Positions 61,643-64,000 of a stretch of DNA of 64,000 nucleotides are shown here, piece by piece. The DNA comes from Borreliella burgdorferi B31. Lineage in GTDB: Bacteria; Spirochaetota; Spirochaetia; Borreliales; Borreliaceae. Under the pieces are notes generated by a model. That model did no database searches. It was not told the origin of the DNA and saw only the letters and a program-made list of their open reading frames with translations. A program made the translations under genes and the position numbers. The stretch's first letter is position 1. Each line of letters starts with the position of its first letter. The DNA lies in assembly GCF_000008685.2 (NCBI RefSeq), contig NC_001318.1:390398-454397 (forward strand), in the 5' to 3' direction.

Positions 61643-64000
61643 TTATTTAATAAATTTTGAAACAGAAACCAAGCTGTCATTATCAAGAAATAATACTTGA
61701 ATTCCTCTAGCATCTTTGCCTTGTTCAGATACTTTTCCAGCTACTGTTCTTAAAGCTTTTGAACGTTTACTTACAAGCAAGATTTCATCATCCTCTGAAA
61801 CTGCTATAGCATCAACAACACTACCCGCTTTTTTATCAGATTTTTTATAACTAGTATAACCAGTGGCTCCTCTTTTAAGCTCAGATATTTTAGACATGTT
61901 TAACCTTTTTCCATACCCATTTTCAGAAACAATCAAAAGATAAGGATTTTCTTTAACCGATAAAACTTTAACAAACAAATCACCTTCTTTTAATTTCATT
62001 CCACAAACACCTTGGGTACCTCTATTAGTAAGCCTAACATCCCTTGAATTAAATATAAATGCACTACCCTTTTTAGAAAGACAAATTACTTTTTCATCCT
62101 TAAAAACAATCTCTGCACTTGTAACAAAATCTTTATCATTCAGTTTAATAACAATAACACCTCGTGACTTTACTGCTTTAAAATCTGTAGATTCGAATCT
62201 AGCTATCTTTCCACTTGCAGTTGTAAGCAATAAATAAGCATCATCAGTTAAATCTTTACTATTCTTAATAGTTAATATTTCTTCTTGATCTCCTAAATTA
62301 ATAAGCTCACTAATATTCTGACCTTTTGAAGCTCTTGAAGAATCTTTTATTTCATAAGCATTGATTAAATAAAGCTTTCCTTCATTTGAAATCATAAATA
62401 AATAATCATGAGTATTGACACACAAAGCAATAACAATCTCATCTCCATCATTTAGATCAAACGAACTTAGTCCTTTTCCTCCCGTACCTTGCAATTTATA
62501 CTCATTTTGTGAAAGTCTTTTAAGGAAACCTTTCTTTGTAAGCATAACAACAATATTTTCTTTTTGCATTAAATCCGACATACTAGTTTTTAAAACCTCC
62601 TCATCATAAATTATTTTAGTTCGACGTTCATCGCCAAATTTCAAACCTAAATTAATAGTTTCTTCTCTTATAATATTAATAATCCTTACTGGATTCAAGA
62701 GAATATCTTCATAATCTTTTATTAAGCTTAACAGTATATTAAGCTCCTCTTCAAGCTTAAAAATCTCAAGGGCTGTAAGTTTTTGTAACCTCATATCAAG
62801 AACTGAATTGGCCTGAATCTCTGAAAGACCAAAATTCGAAACAAGCCTCTCCCTTGCATCTTTTGCTAATTTAGATGATTTAATAATCTTAATAACCTCA
62901 TCTATATTATTTAAAGCAATATTTAATCCCTCAAGAACATGTGCTTTCTCTTTTGCCTTTCTCAAGTCAAATTCAATACGTCTTTCGATAATATTTTTTC
63001 TATGCTCAATAAATTCAAATAACAATTCTTCTAAATTTAACTGTTTGGGAATACCATTAACAAGGGCTAAATTATTTATACTAAAATGCTTTTTAAATTC
63101 AGTATATTCATAAAGCAAATTCATAATAACATGAGGATCAAATCCTCTTTTAACTTCAAGAACTATCCTAATACCTTCTCGATCAGATTCATCTCTTATA
63201 TCTAAAAGTCCTTCTAGCTTTTCTTCTTTTGCTAAAAGCGCAACTTTCATAAGAAGTGCAGATTTATTTACCGTATAAGGTATTTCTGTAACAATTATAG
63301 CATTTCTATCTTCTGCTCTTTCTTCAATATGATATCTTGCCCTAATAACAACACTTCCCTTGCCAGTTTTGTATGCTTTAATTAAATTATCATTATAAAC
63401 AATCTCTCCAAAAGTTGGGAAATCAGGCCCTTTAACTATTTTAAGCAAATCAAATATAGAAGCATTCTCATTATCTAGCATGTAAACAATGGCATCACAA
63501 ATTTCTCTTAAATTATGAGGTGCCATATTAGTAGCCATTCCAACAGCAATTCCACTAGAGCCATTTACCAAAAGAAATGGAAATGATGACGGCATAATCT
63601 CAGGCTCACTTAAAGAATCGTCATAATTAGACTTAAAATTAACAGTCTCTTTGTCTATATCCTTAACAATATATTCAGTTATTTTTTCCATTTTAGCTTC
63701 AGTATATCTCATAGCAGCGGGGGGATCTCCGTCAATAGATCCAAAATTTCCCTGTCCCCGTATTACGGGATATCTAAGCGAAAAATCCTGAGCAAGTCTT
63801 ACAAGAGCATCATAAATTGATTGATCTCCATGAGGATGATATTTCCCAAGAACATCTCCCACTATTCTACCAGCTTTTTTAAAAGCCTTATCAGAACGAA
63901 GTCCCATCTCATACATAGAATAAAGTATTCTCCTGTGAACTGGTTTAAGACCATCTCTTACGTCTGGAAGAGCTCTAGAAACAATAACTGACATTGCATA
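61643..64000 (-). CDS. gyrA: DNA gyrase subunit A, 5' end beyond window
   Basis: At least 785 codons; the frame continues past 64000 (the visible start reads [20 protein letters not shown], so roughly 25-30 residues are missing). The type IIA topoisomerase A subunit cuts and rejoins DNA: catalytic Tyr is in [13 protein letters not shown]. The quinolone region reads [17 protein letters not shown], with Gln at the E. coli Ser83 position. The C-terminal half is a six-bladed DNA-wrapping beta-pinwheel with repeated motifs ([47 protein letters not shown]). The GyrA box is best matched by RASKGQN. The parS neighbourhood indicates gyrA rather than parC. Confidence 0.96.
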   Translation of the reverse strand, partial: YAMSVIVSRALPDVRDGLKPVHRRILYSMYEMGLRSDKAFKKAGRIVGDVLGKYHPHGDQSIYDALVRLAQDFSLRYPVIRGQGNFGSIDGDPPAAMRYTEAKMEKITEYIVKDIDKETVNFKSNYDDSLSEPEIMPSSFPFLLVNGSSGIAVGMATNMAPHNLREICDAIVYMLDNENASIFDLLKIVKGPDFPTFGEIVYNDNLIKAYKTGKGSVVIRARYHIEERAEDRNAIIVTEIPYTVNKSALLMKVALLAKEEKLEGLLDIRDESDREGIRIVLEVKRGFDPHVIMNLLYEYTEFKKHFSINNLALVNGIPKQLNLEELLFEFIEHRKNIIERRIEFDLRKAKEKAHVLEGLNIALNNIDEVIKIIKSSKLAKDARERLVSNFGLSEIQANSVLDMRLQKLTALEIFKLEEELNILLSLIKDYEDILLNPVRIINIIREETINLGLKFGDERRTKIIYDEEVLKTSMSDLMQKENIVVMLTKKGFLKRLSQNEYKLQGTGGKGLSSFDLNDGDEIVIALCVNTHDYLFMISNEGKLYLINAYEIKDSSRASKGQNISELINLGDQEEILTIKNSKDLTDDAYLLLTTASGKIARFESTDFKAVKSRGVIVIKLNDKDFVTSAEIVFKDEKVICLSKKGSAFIFNSRDVRLTNRGTQGVCGMKLKEGDLFVKVLSVKENPYLLIVSENGYGKRLNMSKISELKRGATGYTSYKKSDKKAGSVVDAIAVSEDDEILLVSKRSKALRTVAGKVSEQGKDARGIQVLFLDNDSLVSVSKFIK

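Overview
The window is about 70% A+T and reads as chromosome of a Lyme disease spirochaete, Borreliella (Borrelia) burgdorferi sensu lato. The evidence is the four-gene bmpD-bmpC-bmpA-bmpB lipoprotein cluster, two tandem 23S-5S rRNA units beside a single 16S gene, the hk1-rrp1 cyclic-di-GMP pair, dipA, the BB0405/BB0406 outer-membrane pair, and parA-parZ / parS-parB next to gyrA. The gene order matches my memory of the strain B31 chromosome from treA (BB0381) to gyrA (BB0435). No phage, insertion sequence or CRISPR array was seen.

Layout: (1) 1-6.1 kb, minus strand: 3' part of a trehalase-like glycosidase, then four tandem paralogous nucleoside-binding lipoproteins. (2) 6.2-18.1 kb, minus strand: a core gene-expression block reading tRNA-Thr, rpmG, tRNA-Trp, secE, nusG, rplK, rplA, rplJ, rplL, rpoB, rpoC, rpsL, rpsG, closed by a strong intrinsic terminator. 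(3) 18.1-34.0 kb, mixed strands: unknown envelope proteins, a glutamate-type symporter, an archaeal/eukaryotic-type ProRS, the BB0405/BB0406 barrel proteins, a fructose PTS-manA operon, and an overlapping chain with a disrupted secreted nuclease. (4) 34.3-39.3 kb, plus strand: cheR, cheB with a degenerate receiver, a TraB-family protein, adk, dipA. (5) 39.3-44.7 kb, minus strand: hk1-rrp1. (6) 44.8-55.9 kb: the split rRNA locus. It reads 16S and tRNA-Ala (minus), tRNA-Ile (plus), two metabolic or repair genes, then two 23S-5S units, each with its own promoter. (7) 55.9-58.9 kb: nucleotide-metabolism and rRNA-modification genes and small unknowns. (8) 59.0-64.0 kb: the origin-proximal segregation region, parA-parZ, parB, a perfect parS palindrome, and gyrA running off the right edge.

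The most notable observation is at 53366-53880, between tRNA-Ile and tRNA-Ala. This apparently empty spacer, which carries a 96-codon open frame, aligns co-linearly with the 3' two thirds of the neighbouring 16S gene. It looks like a strongly decayed second 16S rRNA gene with a deletion of about 215 nt. With the duplicated 23S-5S units, this suggests the locus descends from a duplicated rRNA operon. Other points of interest are a parS palindrome that also forms the gyrA terminator, a nuclease gene whose conserved N-terminus is cut off by a stop cluster, a CheB lacking its phospho-acceptor, intrinsic drug-target residues in RpoB and GyrA, and a cluster of palindromes around the tRNA-Ile promoter.
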